From Comamonadaceae bacterium (GTDB lineage Bacteria; Pseudomonadota; Gammaproteobacteria; Burkholderiales; Burkholderiaceae_C), in contig JAECRA010000005.1 in assembly GCA_015999985.1 (NCBI GenBank), positions 43,276 to 107,275 of the forward strand: a stretch of 64,000 nucleotides of DNA, written 5' to 3'. Positions 1-7,122 of the stretch are shown here, in pieces. Made by a program: the position numbers and the translations under genes. Numbering within the stretch: the stretch's first letter is position 1; each line of letters opens with the position of its first letter. A model generated the notes under the pieces. It had not been told where the DNA came from. It did not search any database and saw nothing but the letters and a program-made list of their open reading frames with translations.

Positions 1-2
1 AC

Positions 3-161
3 TTGACTGTGCCCCAGAGCGTGTTGCTGGAAGAGGCGGACGCCGACAGGATGCCGCCCGGAACGCCAGTCACCTTGTCTTTGGCCAAAGGCAAGTTCAG
101 CGGCTTGTATGTGACAGACTGGCGTATTGAAGCGCCCATGCTCGCGCCGAAGCAACCCTAG
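3..161 (+). CDS. C-terminal end of a protein cut by the window edge
   Basis: One frame is open from the first bases to a TAG at 159-161 and gives about 52 residues ending in GLYVTDWRIEAPMLAPKQP. The fragment has no recognisable motif. Its alternating hydrophobic pattern (VTLSLAKGKFSGLYV) would fit a small beta-barrel or TOBE-like tail, but that is only an impression. It lies on the same strand as gmhB, 125 bases upstream. Composition and the clean stop make it likely to be coding. Function cannot be assigned from what is here. Confidence 0.45.
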   Translation: MTVPQSVLLEEADADRMPPGTPVTLSLAKGKFSGLYVTDWRIEAPMLAPKQP

Positions 162-286
162 AAGCGGCAGATGACCGCTCGCTATATTCCCGAAATCGGA
201 ATGCAAACTGAATTCCGCTGCAACGCTTTAGTTTCAGTTGCTGCGCCAGCACGGCCAAACCCTGCATCTAGGATAATTCGCCCATC

Positions 287-865
287 ATGAAATTCGTCAT
301 CGTCGATCGTGACGGCACCATCAACGTCGAGCGCGAGGGATATATCCAGACGCCGGAAGAATGGGAGCCATTGCCAGGCGCATTGGACGCCATTGCGCGT
401 TTGAATCACGCAGGTTTTCAGGTCGTCATTGCCGCGAATATGCCCGGGCTCGGGCGGGGCTTGTTCGATGTAGTGGCGCTCAACGCCATTCACGCCCGCA
501 TGAACAAGCAGTTGGCCAGCGTAGGCGGTCGCGTGGAAGCGGTGTTTTTCTGCCCGCATGCTCCCGACGAAGGGTGCAATTGCCGCAAACCCCTGCCAGG
601 GCTTTTCCTGCAGATCGGAGAGCGCTATAAAGTCGATTTAAGCCAGGTCCATGCAGTAGGCGACAGTGTGCGTGATGTGCAAGCCGCAGCATCGGCTGGG
701 TGCGTACCGCACCTTGTCATGACAGGTATAGGGGCTCCTGCGTCTACCCATCCTTTGCCCCCTGAATTTCCCGCCGGTACGCGTGTGCACGCCGATCTTG
801 CGGACTTCGCCACGACCTTCATTGCTGAAGCCGAAGCCCTTTCCAAGGCTCCGGTGGCTTCCTGA
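287..865 (+). CDS. gmhB: D-glycero-beta-D-manno-heptose-1,7-bisphosphate 7-phosphatase
   Basis: Cytoplasmic HAD-family phosphatase that removes the C7 phosphate from heptose bisphosphate on the way to ADP-heptose for the LPS inner core. The 192-residue length is normal. DRDGT at residues 7-11 supplies the nucleophile D7 and the acid/base D9. The GmhB zinc knuckle is present (C89, H91, C97, C99, in CPHAPDEGCNCRKP), with K101 and GDSVRD at 125-130 for magnesium. Motif II reads AANMPGLGRG where family members usually have a TNQ/SNQ-type sequence, so glutamine is replaced by methionine. The ATG is preceded only by a weak purine stretch. It is followed 66 bases later by plsC on the same strand, an envelope-biogenesis pairing common in Comamonadaceae. 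Confidence 0.9.
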   Translation: MKFVIVDRDGTINVEREGYIQTPEEWEPLPGALDAIARLNHAGFQVVIAANMPGLGRGLFDVVALNAIHARMNKQLASVGGRVEAVFFCPHAPDEGCNCRKPLPGLFLQIGERYKVDLSQVHAVGDSVRDVQAAASAGCVPHLVMTGIGAPASTHPLPPEFPAGTRVHADLADFATTFIAEAEALSKAPVAS

Positions 866-931
866 GCTTCGCTTACTCGTCTGCTCCAACGCCCAACTCC
901 CGCGACCCCAACGCTCCCAAAGTAAATTGCC

Positions 932-1678
932 ATGAATCTGATTCGTTCCGTGTTGCATCTGGTGTGGATGGTGGTCACTGTGATCCCCTGGGCTCTCGCG
1001 GTACTCATCGCCGCTCCCTTTCTTAGCAGCACGCGCATCTATTGGATGTGCGCAGGTTGGCTCAAGTTGGCCGTCAATGGGGGCACTGTGATCCTGGGCA
1101 TCAAGAACCGCGTCACGGGCATGGAGAACCTTCCGGTGGGCCACAGAGATGGGGCGGTGCTGCTCGTCAAGCACCAGTCCACCTGGGAAACCTTCACCAT
1201 GCCCGCGATCATGCCGCACCCCCTGGCCTACGTATTCAAGAAGGAATTGCTGCGCGTGCCTTTCTTCGGTTGGGCCATGTCACGTATGGACATGATCCAC
1301 ATTGACCGCAGCCGAAAAACAGAAGCCTTCAACAGGGTGGTCGCGCAGGGTCGGAGATTGATGGGCGAGGGCGTCTGGGTGATCATGTTTCCTGAGGGCA
1401 CGCGCATTCCTCGTGGAGAAAAAGGCCACTATCGCACTGGCGGTACACGCTTGGCCATTGAGTGTGGGGCGCCGGTGATACCCATCGCAGTCACTTCAGC
1501 CAAGTGCTGGCCCCGCAAGGCTTTTGTTAAGCGTCCCGGCATCGTTGACATTTCGATTGGCCCCCAGATTTCCAGCGTAGGCCGCAAACACGACGAGCTG
1601 ATGGTGGAAGTAGAAAACTGGATAGAGGCGGAAATGCGGCGCCTGGATCCTGAGGCATACGGCAAGACCTCGGCCTGA
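932..1678 (+). CDS. plsC: 1-acyl-sn-glycerol-3-phosphate acyltransferase
   Basis: Inner-membrane acyltransferase that acylates lysophosphatidate to phosphatidate in phospholipid synthesis. The 248 residues begin with a hydrophobic helix (about 8-30). The acyltransferase block I is KHQSTWET at 80-87, an H-x4-E arrangement (H81, E86) instead of the textbook H-x4-D. Block III is FPEGTR at 153-158, and PVIPIAV follows near 181. Spacing to gmhB and to the metalloprotease gene downstream (56 bases) suggests one transcription unit. A related lyso-lipid acyltransferase role is possible, but PlsC is the simplest reading. Confidence 0.88.
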   Translation: MNLIRSVLHLVWMVVTVIPWALAVLIAAPFLSSTRIYWMCAGWLKLAVNGGTVILGIKNRVTGMENLPVGHRDGAVLLVKHQSTWETFTMPAIMPHPLAYVFKKELLRVPFFGWAMSRMDMIHIDRSRKTEAFNRVVAQGRRLMGEGVWVIMFPEGTRIPRGEKGHYRTGGTRLAIECGAPVIPIAVTSAKCWPRKAFVKRPGIVDISIGPQISSVGRKHDELMVEVENWIEAEMRRLDPEAYGKTSA

Positions 1679-1734
1679 AGCGCAAACACGCGTCGTTCAG
1701 GAATCAAGTTACCGCCTACTCTCCGCAAGCACCC

Positions 1735-2691
1735 ATGGCTTCCTGGATAGCCGATATGCGGCAATTGGCTTTTGACTGGTTTGCCAGCAGCGAATCTCTT
1801 TCCGATGAGGGTCAAAAGGCGAAACCGGAACCGCCTTCTGCGCCCCGCGATAGACCGCAGCCGCCGGCCAGGGGAGGGACTGCCCATGAGCCTGCAGATC
1901 CACTGACCAATGTCTTGAGCCGGGTGCAATTTCTCCACCCCAGAGCCAACCGAGAGATTGCATTTGAGCATGCGCTTGTGGCGTATGAGTTTCGCAGGGG
2001 TAAGCGGCGTACCATTGGCTTTACAGTGAGCGCGGATGGCTTGGTGGTGAGTGCTCCGCGTATCACGTCCATCATGGAAGTCGAAGCGGCGCTGCGAGAG
2101 AAAGAGCGCTGGATTGTGACCAAGCTTCGCGAAGCCCGAGAGCGCCAGGACCGTATGGAGTCCACGCGCATCGAGTGGCGTGAAGGTGCGAGCATCCCCT
2201 TTCTTGGAGAGCTGGTTTTTTTGGAAATCGACCCTCGCCAACGGCATGGCCGCGGCGGCGCAGTACTTCAGGCGGACGGCGAGTTAGCGCCTGGTACTGC
2301 GCGTCGGACTCTACAACTGGGCCTGCCGGACAGTGCCACGCCAGCGCAATTGCGCGACATCACCCAAGCTTGGCTGATGCGCCAGGCAAGGCGCATATTT
2401 ACCGCCCGCCTTGATCATTTTGCGCCGCAGTTGGGTGTGCAGTGGCAAAAGCTCACCCTGTCATCTGCCGGGACCCGATGGGGTTCTGCTAGCGCAGACG
2501 GCTCCATTCGACTGAATTGGCGCCTGGTGCATTTCAGCGAGCCCATCATCGACTACGTCGTAGTGCACGAGCTGGCCCATCTGCATGAGATGAACCACGG
2601 ACCGCGCTTTTGGGCCCATGTGGAAAGAGTCCTGCCTGACTACGTGGCGCGCCGGTGCGAACTCAAGGACGAAGCCGTTCCGCAGTGGTGA
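1735..2691 (+). CDS. YgjP-like (DUF45/M48-related) zinc metallopeptidase
   Basis: Predicted cytoplasmic zinc metallohydrolase of the YgjP/WLM group. The zinc site is HELAH at 278-282 followed by NH at 287-288, then GPRFW. Just before it is the family block TRWGSASADGSIRLNWRL, where the usual WGSCS cysteine is alanine (residue 252). At 318 residues it is longer than E. coli YgjP because of a proline- and charge-rich N-terminal extension (about 1-65) that looks disordered. It follows plsC by 56 bases. Substrate is unknown. The family is often listed as M48 family metallopeptidase. Confidence 0.82.
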   Translation: MASWIADMRQLAFDWFASSESLSDEGQKAKPEPPSAPRDRPQPPARGGTAHEPADPLTNVLSRVQFLHPRANREIAFEHALVAYEFRRGKRRTIGFTVSADGLVVSAPRITSIMEVEAALREKERWIVTKLREARERQDRMESTRIEWREGASIPFLGELVFLEIDPRQRHGRGGAVLQADGELAPGTARRTLQLGLPDSATPAQLRDITQAWLMRQARRIFTARLDHFAPQLGVQWQKLTLSSAGTRWGSASADGSIRLNWRLVHFSEPIIDYVVVHELAHLHEMNHGPRFWAHVERVLPDYVARRCELKDEAVPQW

Positions 2692-2694
2692 GAA

Positions 2695-2757
2695 AGACGC
2701 CCCGCCCCTGGAGGGGGCGCACCCAGCGGCCTGGCGAAGCCAGCTCCGCGCATGCCT
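2695..2757. repeat. GC-rich intergenic repeat, short copy
   Basis: Between the convergent metalloprotease and MBL genes lies a block containing CCCAGCGGCCTGGCGAAGCC followed by AGCTCCGCG. Almost the same string occurs at 37402-37430 (CAGCGGCCTGGCAAAGCCAGCTCC region), so this is a dispersed intergenic sequence rather than chance. The first part, GCCCCTGGAGGGGGC, can form a hairpin and may help terminate both genes. It is not coding in any plausible frame. Confidence 0.6.
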
Positions 2758-3820
2758 AGTTCGAAATGCTGAATCTCCAAACCCCATGTGGGTCACGCTG
2801 ACGCGTCATCTTTCCGCCATACCAAAGCCGGTGCAAATGCGCCACTGACTCACCTAGCGCAAAGGTGGTCTGGTGCAGGTCCAACGGGCGCCTGAAGAGC
2901 ACGGGCAATACCTCGAAGGCTGAGACGGGGCCAGCTGCCGCAGCTTCCATGACTTCATCCAGCCGATCACGGTGGTGATCGTGCAATTGTTGAATCCGCG
3001 TGTGCAGGCCAGTGAAAGGCTTGCCGTGCGACGGTAGAACCAGGGTATCTTCAGGTAGCGGTTTGAATCGGTCGATAGAGTCGAGAAACAAGGTCAGCGC
3101 GTCCGCTTCTGGCTCCAACTCGTACACGCTCACATTGGTAGAAATACGGGGCAGCATCATGTCGCCGCTGATCAATACGCCAAGCGCTTCACAATAAAGT
3201 GCCATGTGCTCGGGCGCATGACCATAGCCTGCGATGCAGCGCCACGCATTACCGCCGATCGTGACAGTGCCGCCGTCCAGTAGCCGCGCGAAGTTGGACG
3301 GCACTGAGGGCACCAGGTTGCGGTAGTAGGACTTGCGGTTGCGGATCTGTTCCAGATCATCAGGATTGGTCATGCCATGGCTGGCGAAATACTGCGCCAG
3401 TTTCTCGCCGCCAAAACTGTTCACGACCTCACATCCATAGCGCGCTGTGTGGTAGTCCGTGCTGCTGATCCATAGCGGGGCGTCCCAACGCTCACAAAGC
3501 CAATGCGCCAGGCCTATATGGTCTGGATGCATGTGGGTCACGATCACCCGCAGCACAGGCAAGCCGTTCAGCTCCTTGATGAATACGGTTTCCCAATCCG
3601 CTCGCGACTGCGGGTGGTCAATGCAGCAATCAACCACCGTCCAGCCTTCACGCCCGTCTATACGGTCACGTATCAACCAAAGGTTGATATGGTTCAGCAC
3701 GAACGGAAGCGGCATGCGCAGCCATTTCACTCCCGGGGCTACTTCCATGGTGCCACCGGAGGCGGGAAGATCGTCGCCCCAGGGGTAATTCAGGGCGCGC
3801 TCAAGTTCAGTAGCATTCAT
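2756..3820 (-). CDS. MBL-fold metallo-hydrolase
   Basis: Metallo-beta-lactamase-fold hydrolase of 354 residues with the metal motif THMHPDH at 95-101. Further ligand regions are GHAPEH, a LISGDMM aspartate strand and LPSHGKPF. There is no signal peptide, so it is probably cytoplasmic. The family covers thioesterases, glyoxalase II-like enzymes and others, and the sequence does not say which. It is transcribed away from the LiuR-like regulator, and a perfect palindrome sits in the shared 133-base intergenic region. A role in acyl-CoA catabolism under the same regulator is therefore a reasonable inference. Confidence 0.82.
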   Translation of the reverse strand: MNATELERALNYPWGDDLPASGGTMEVAPGVKWLRMPLPFVLNHINLWLIRDRIDGREGWTVVDCCIDHPQSRADWETVFIKELNGLPVLRVIVTHMHPDHIGLAHWLCERWDAPLWISSTDYHTARYGCEVVNSFGGEKLAQYFASHGMTNPDDLEQIRNRKSYYRNLVPSVPSNFARLLDGGTVTIGGNAWRCIAGYGHAPEHMALYCEALGVLISGDMMLPRISTNVSVYELEPEADALTLFLDSIDRFKPLPEDTLVLPSHGKPFTGLHTRIQQLHDHHRDRLDEVMEAAAAGPVSAFEVLPVLFRRPLDLHQTTFALGESVAHLHRLWYGGKMTRQRDPHGVWRFSISN

Positions 3821-3859
3821 CTGTAGCTGACTCGTTCAATGTGAAGTACGATTGTGAAA

Positions 3860-3877
3860 GTTGACGTTAACGTCAAC
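3860..3877. promoter_or_regulatory. Palindromic operator, probably for the adjacent MerR regulator
   Basis: GTTGACGTTAACGTCAAC is a perfect 18-bp palindrome, 40 bases from the MBL start and 77 bases before the MerR start. Each half reads TTGACG, resembling a -35 hexamer in both directions, as expected where a MerR protein acts on divergent promoters. That LiuR is the binder is inferred from location and symmetry. Confidence 0.65.
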
Positions 3878-3953
3878 TGCACAACCATTTTAGTGAGAGA
3901 TCACTTTTTTTGCTGCGCACAGGCGACAGCCATCCGCCCTGCCAAGTTTCGCC

Positions 3954-4379
3954 ATGACTTTGACCACTTTTTCTATCAGCGATCTGGCGCGGGAGTTCGA
4001 TCTGACTCCGCGTGCCATGCGTTTTTACGAAGACATGGGCCTTTTGCAACCGGGGCGCTCGGGCTCCGGGGGGCGCACGCGCATCTACACCGCACGTGAT
4101 CGCACGCGCCTGAAGCTCACTCTGCGCGCCAAGCGCCTTGGTTTGTCGCTGACAGAGGCCAAAGACCTTATCGACATGTATGACAGCCCGCGTGATACCG
4201 GTCCGCAACTGGAAAAATTCCTGAGCGTATTGTCCGATCACCGTGCGCACTTGGAGGCTCAGTTGGCGGAGTTGCAGGCAACCCTTGCAGAAGTCGCTGA
4301 ACACGAAAAAGAAGCGCGAGCGCTTTTGGCGGGCAATAAGAAGCGCTCTGCCAGCACCGCATCGAAATCGAAAAAATGA
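3954..4379 (+). CDS. liuR: MerR-family transcriptional regulator, LiuR-like
   Basis: DNA-binding regulator of 141 residues. A MerR winged helix-turn-helix is at the N-terminus (FSISDLAREFDLTPRAMRFY at 6-25, then a second half with RDRTRLKLTLRAKRLGLSL). A coiled-coil dimerisation helix follows (about 80-125), then a basic tail rich in Lys and Ser. No cysteine metal-binding pocket is visible, which fits a sensor of acyl-CoA type ligands rather than metals. It overlaps the thioesterase gene by four bases (ATGA) and lies upstream of isovaleryl-CoA dehydrogenase, the setting of LiuR regulators of leucine breakdown. The name rests on that context and on the 18-bp palindrome upstream. MerR family membership is certain, the LiuR assignment less so. 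Confidence 0.75.
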   Translation: MTLTTFSISDLAREFDLTPRAMRFYEDMGLLQPGRSGSGGRTRIYTARDRTRLKLTLRAKRLGLSLTEAKDLIDMYDSPRDTGPQLEKFLSVLSDHRAHLEAQLAELQATLAEVAEHEKEARALLAGNKKRSASTASKSKK

Positions 4380-4810
4380 CAACGTCAGGCAACCACCACG
4401 ACCGTGTGACTGCGAGCTTGGCGCGCCAGGGCATGATGCGCCATCTCGGTGCCGAGCTACGGCACGTTGAGCCCGGGTTGGTCGAACTCTGGCTACCTTA
4501 TTCCGATAAAGTCACACAGCAGCAAGATGGCTTTCATGGTGGCGCCATGGGCGCAGTGGCCGATGTCGCCGGCGGCTACGCGGGTCTGACCGTGGCTGCT
4601 GAAGGCATGGAGGTCGTCACGGTTGAATACAAGATCAATTTTCTCGCGAGCTTCAAGGGCGGCGCCCTGCGCGCAATCGGGAAGGTGACCAAACCCGGCA
4701 AACGGCTCATCATCACGACCGCTGAGGTGATTCATGTTGCCGATGATGGAAAAGAGTCTGCCTGCGCCTTGATGCAGCAGACGTTGATGCCTGTTCCCAA
4801 AACCTTCTAG
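4376..4810 (+). CDS. PaaI-type hotdog thioesterase
   Basis: Hotdog-fold acyl-CoA thioesterase of 144 residues. The PaaI-type motif QDGFHGGAMGAVADVAGG carries the HGG turn and the catalytic-helix aspartate. The following EYKINFLASFKG strand is also typical. It would release CoA from small or aromatic acyl-CoA esters in the cytoplasm, but the substrate is not evident. Its ATG overlaps the stop of the MerR gene (ATGA), so the two are translationally coupled. A tandem-repeat spacer of almost 400 bases separates it from isovaleryl-CoA dehydrogenase. Confidence 0.82.
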   Translation: MTTSGNHHDRVTASLARQGMMRHLGAELRHVEPGLVELWLPYSDKVTQQQDGFHGGAMGAVADVAGGYAGLTVAAEGMEVVTVEYKINFLASFKGGALRAIGKVTKPGKRLIITTAEVIHVADDGKESACALMQQTLMPVPKTF

Positions 4811-4819
4811 TGTCATGAA

Positions 4820-5110
4820 GCACCCCCTGATGAAGGTAAGGCACCCCCTGATGAAGGTACGGCACCCCCTGAGTCGCTGTCGCGCCTTCCCCCTCTCTCC
4901 ATGGGAGGGGGACAACGCCAATGGCCGGCACAGGTCCGTCCATGGCGTCCCGCGCATGGCCTGCTCCGCGGCCGTGGTGGAAAAGGCACCCCCTGAGTCG
5001 CTGTCGCACCTTCCCCCCTCTCTCTTTGGGAGGGGGACAACGCCAATGGCCGACGCAGGTCCGTCCATGGCGTTCCCCGCTTGGCCTGCTCCGCGGCCCT
5101 TGATGGGAAA
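4820..5110. repeat. Tandemly amplified GC-rich intergenic repeat
   Basis: The 394-base gap between the thioesterase and isovaleryl-CoA dehydrogenase is almost all repeat. GCACCCCCTGA begins at 4820, 4841, 4862 and 4986. The first two start 21-bp units (each continuing TGAAGGTA). The third and fourth start two direct copies of about 124 bp that share blocks such as CTGAGTCGCTGTCGC, GAGGGGGACAACGCCAATGG and GGTCCGTCCATGGCGT. The end of each long unit (GGCCTGCTCCGCGGCC) matches the repeat at 37353-37470. Open frames run through it on both strands but follow the repeat, not a protein family. Confidence 0.8.
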
Positions 5111-5204
5111 GACACGCTGTGGAGCGACAAACCCCTTGCTTCGCCGCCTCACGCGATCTGACAACCTAGATGATTCGACAATTCGCTTTTAAAGGAGACA
5201 CAAC

Positions 5205-6386
5205 ATGAGCAATTTACCTGGCCTGGACTTTCAGCTTGGAGAAGACATCGACGCCCTTCGGGACGCCGTTCGTTCGTTTGCCGAGGCCGAAATTGCGCCT
5301 CGGGCTGCGGAAGTCGATCGAAGCGACCAGTTTCCTATGGATCTATGGCCCAAGATGGGCGAATTAGGGGTGCTGGGCATTACCGTGCCCGAGGAGTATG
5401 GCGGTGCCAACATGGGTTACCTGGCGCACATGATCGCGATGGAGGAGATCAGCCGTGCCAGCGCCTCCATTGGCCTCAGCTACGGCGCACACAGCAATCT
5501 CTGTGTCAACCAGATCAAGCGCAACGGTAGCCCGGAGCAGAAGGCAAAATTCCTTCCCAAGCTGATCAGCGGCGAGCACGTTGGCGCACTCGCCATGAGC
5601 GAGCCAGGTGCGGGCAGCGACGTCCTCAGCATGAAACTGAAAGCGGAAGACAAGGGGGGGTTCTACCTGCTGAACGGCACCAAGATGTGGATCACCAACG
5701 GTCCTGACGCCGACACCATGGTGGTCTACGCAAAAACAGAGCCTGAACTGGGTGCGCGGGGCGTCACGGCCTTCCTCGTCGAGAAAGGCATGAAGGGCTT
5801 TTCCACAGCACAGAAGCTGGACAAACTGGGCATGCGCGGCAGCCACACCGGCGAGATGGTGTTCGAGAATGTCGAAGTGCCCGCACAAAACGTTCTTGGT
5901 GGCCTGAACCAGGGCGCCAAGGTGCTGATGAGCGGGCTGGACTATGAGCGTGCCGTGCTGGCTGGCGGGCCTGTGGGCATCATGCAGGCGGTCATGGACA
6001 ACGTCGTGCCTTACATCCATGATCGCAAGCAATTTGGCCAAAGCATTGGAGAATTCCAACTGGTGCAGGGTAAAGTCGCCGACATGTACACCGTGCTGCA
6101 GGCCGGTCGCGCGTTTCTCTATACCATCGGCAAGAACCTGGACGCATTGGGCGCTGAGCATGTGCGTCAAGTGCGCAAGGACTGCGCGTCGGTGATTCTC
6201 TGGACTGCTGAGCAAGCGACCCGAATGGCCAGCGACGGCATTCAGCTCTTCGGAGGTAATGGCTACATCAATGAGTACCCGCTCGGCCGCCTGTGGCGCG
6301 ATGCCAAACTCTACGAAATCGGTGCCGGCACCAGCGAAGTTCGCCGCATGCTCATAGGCCGGGAGCTGTTTGCCGAAACCATGTGA
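5205..6386 (+). CDS. ivd: Isovaleryl-CoA dehydrogenase
   Basis: FAD-dependent acyl-CoA dehydrogenase that oxidises isovaleryl-CoA to 3-methylcrotonyl-CoA in leucine breakdown, passing electrons to ETF. The 393-residue length is normal. Signature 1 is [13 protein letters not shown] (128-140). Signature 2 is [20 protein letters not shown] near the C-terminus. The catalytic base is not at the usual medium-chain position but in [12 protein letters not shown] (E248), the position diagnostic of isovaleryl-CoA dehydrogenases. A good ribosome site (AAAGGAGACA) precedes the ATG. The LiuR-like gene upstream supports the call. The partners normally found with it (methylcrotonyl-CoA carboxylase, methylglutaconyl-CoA hydratase, HMG-CoA lyase) are not in the window. 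Confidence 0.93.
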   Translation: MSNLPGLDFQLGEDIDALRDAVRSFAEAEIAPRAAEVDRSDQFPMDLWPKMGELGVLGITVPEEYGGANMGYLAHMIAMEEISRASASIGLSYGAHSNLCVNQIKRNGSPEQKAKFLPKLISGEHVGALAMSEPGAGSDVLSMKLKAEDKGGFYLLNGTKMWITNGPDADTMVVYAKTEPELGARGVTAFLVEKGMKGFSTAQKLDKLGMRGSHTGEMVFENVEVPAQNVLGGLNQGAKVLMSGLDYERAVLAGGPVGIMQAVMDNVVPYIHDRKQFGQSIGEFQLVQGKVADMYTVLQAGRAFLYTIGKNLDALGAEHVRQVRKDCASVILWTAEQATRMASDGIQLFGGNGYINEYPLGRLWRDAKLYEIGAGTSEVRRMLIGRELFAETM

Positions 6387-6414
6387 TTTTCTTTTATCCG
6401 CTACCTTTTCAAAT

Positions 6415-7101
6415 ATGGCCTCAAAACTGCAACACCTGATCGACAAGAACCGTGAATGGGCCGAACGTGTCGAACTGGAGACCCCGGGCTTTTTCAAGAA
6501 CCTGGCGGCTCAGCAATCACCCAAATATTTGTGGATCGGTTGCTCCGACAGCCGCGTCCCCGCCAACCAGGTCATTGGCCTGGCCCCTGGGGAGGTGTTT
6601 GTGCATCGGAATGTGGCCAATGTGGTGGTGCACTCGGATCTGAATGCCCTGTCAGTGATTCAATTCGCTGTCGATGTGCTCAAGGTGGAGCACATCATGG
6701 TGGTCGGGCACTACGGCTGCGGCGGCGTACTGGCGGTACTGCATGAAAAGCGCGTGGGCCTGGCCGACAACTGGCTGCGCCACGTGCAAGACGTGAAAAT
6801 GCGCCACCGTGGCCGCTTGATGCACCTTTGCAATCAGGAGCAGGAAGACACGCTGTGCGAGGTCAACGTGATCGAGCAGGTGGGCAACGTGGCCCAATCC
6901 AACGTGCTGCAAGATGCCTGGGCGAGGGGGCAGGCGGTGTCGGTGCATGGCTGGTGCTACGGTTTGAAGGATGGGCATGTCAAGGACCTGGGCGTGACCA
7001 TGTCAAACTCGGAAGAAGTGGTGGATGTGTTTCGCAATGCCATCAAACGGTATCCGCGCGCGCCGGGCGAAACCGCCACGTCGACCGATCTCCATCTCTG
7101 A
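6415..7101 (+). CDS. can: Beta-class carbonic anhydrase
   Basis: Zinc enzyme that interconverts CO2 and bicarbonate in the cytoplasm. From the ATG at 6415 it has 228 residues. An in-frame TTG at 6370 would overlap the previous gene and adds no conserved sequence. The beta-class zinc ligands are C43, H99 and C102, with the D45-R47 dyad in CSDSRVPANQ and the block VGHYGCGGV. It follows isovaleryl-CoA dehydrogenase by 28 bases. Bicarbonate supply for methylcrotonyl-CoA carboxylase would explain its place in a leucine operon, although that carboxylase is not nearby here. Confidence 0.92.
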   Translation: MASKLQHLIDKNREWAERVELETPGFFKNLAAQQSPKYLWIGCSDSRVPANQVIGLAPGEVFVHRNVANVVVHSDLNALSVIQFAVDVLKVEHIMVVGHYGCGGVLAVLHEKRVGLADNWLRHVQDVKMRHRGRLMHLCNQEQEDTLCEVNVIEQVGNVAQSNVLQDAWARGQAVSVHGWCYGLKDGHVKDLGVTMSNSEEVVDVFRNAIKRYPRAPGETATSTDLHL

Positions 7102-7122
7102 AATAGGCAAAAGCGTGAGGCC

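Noticed and set aside
4713..5192. Several open frames through the repeat array before isovaleryl-CoA dehydrogenase
   Set aside because: They follow the tandem repeat on both strands and have repeat-derived sequence only.
5364..6497. 377-residue open frame antisense to isovaleryl-CoA dehydrogenase
   Set aside because: Complement of a strongly conserved gene; His/Ala-rich composition typical of antisense frames in GC-rich DNA; no motif.
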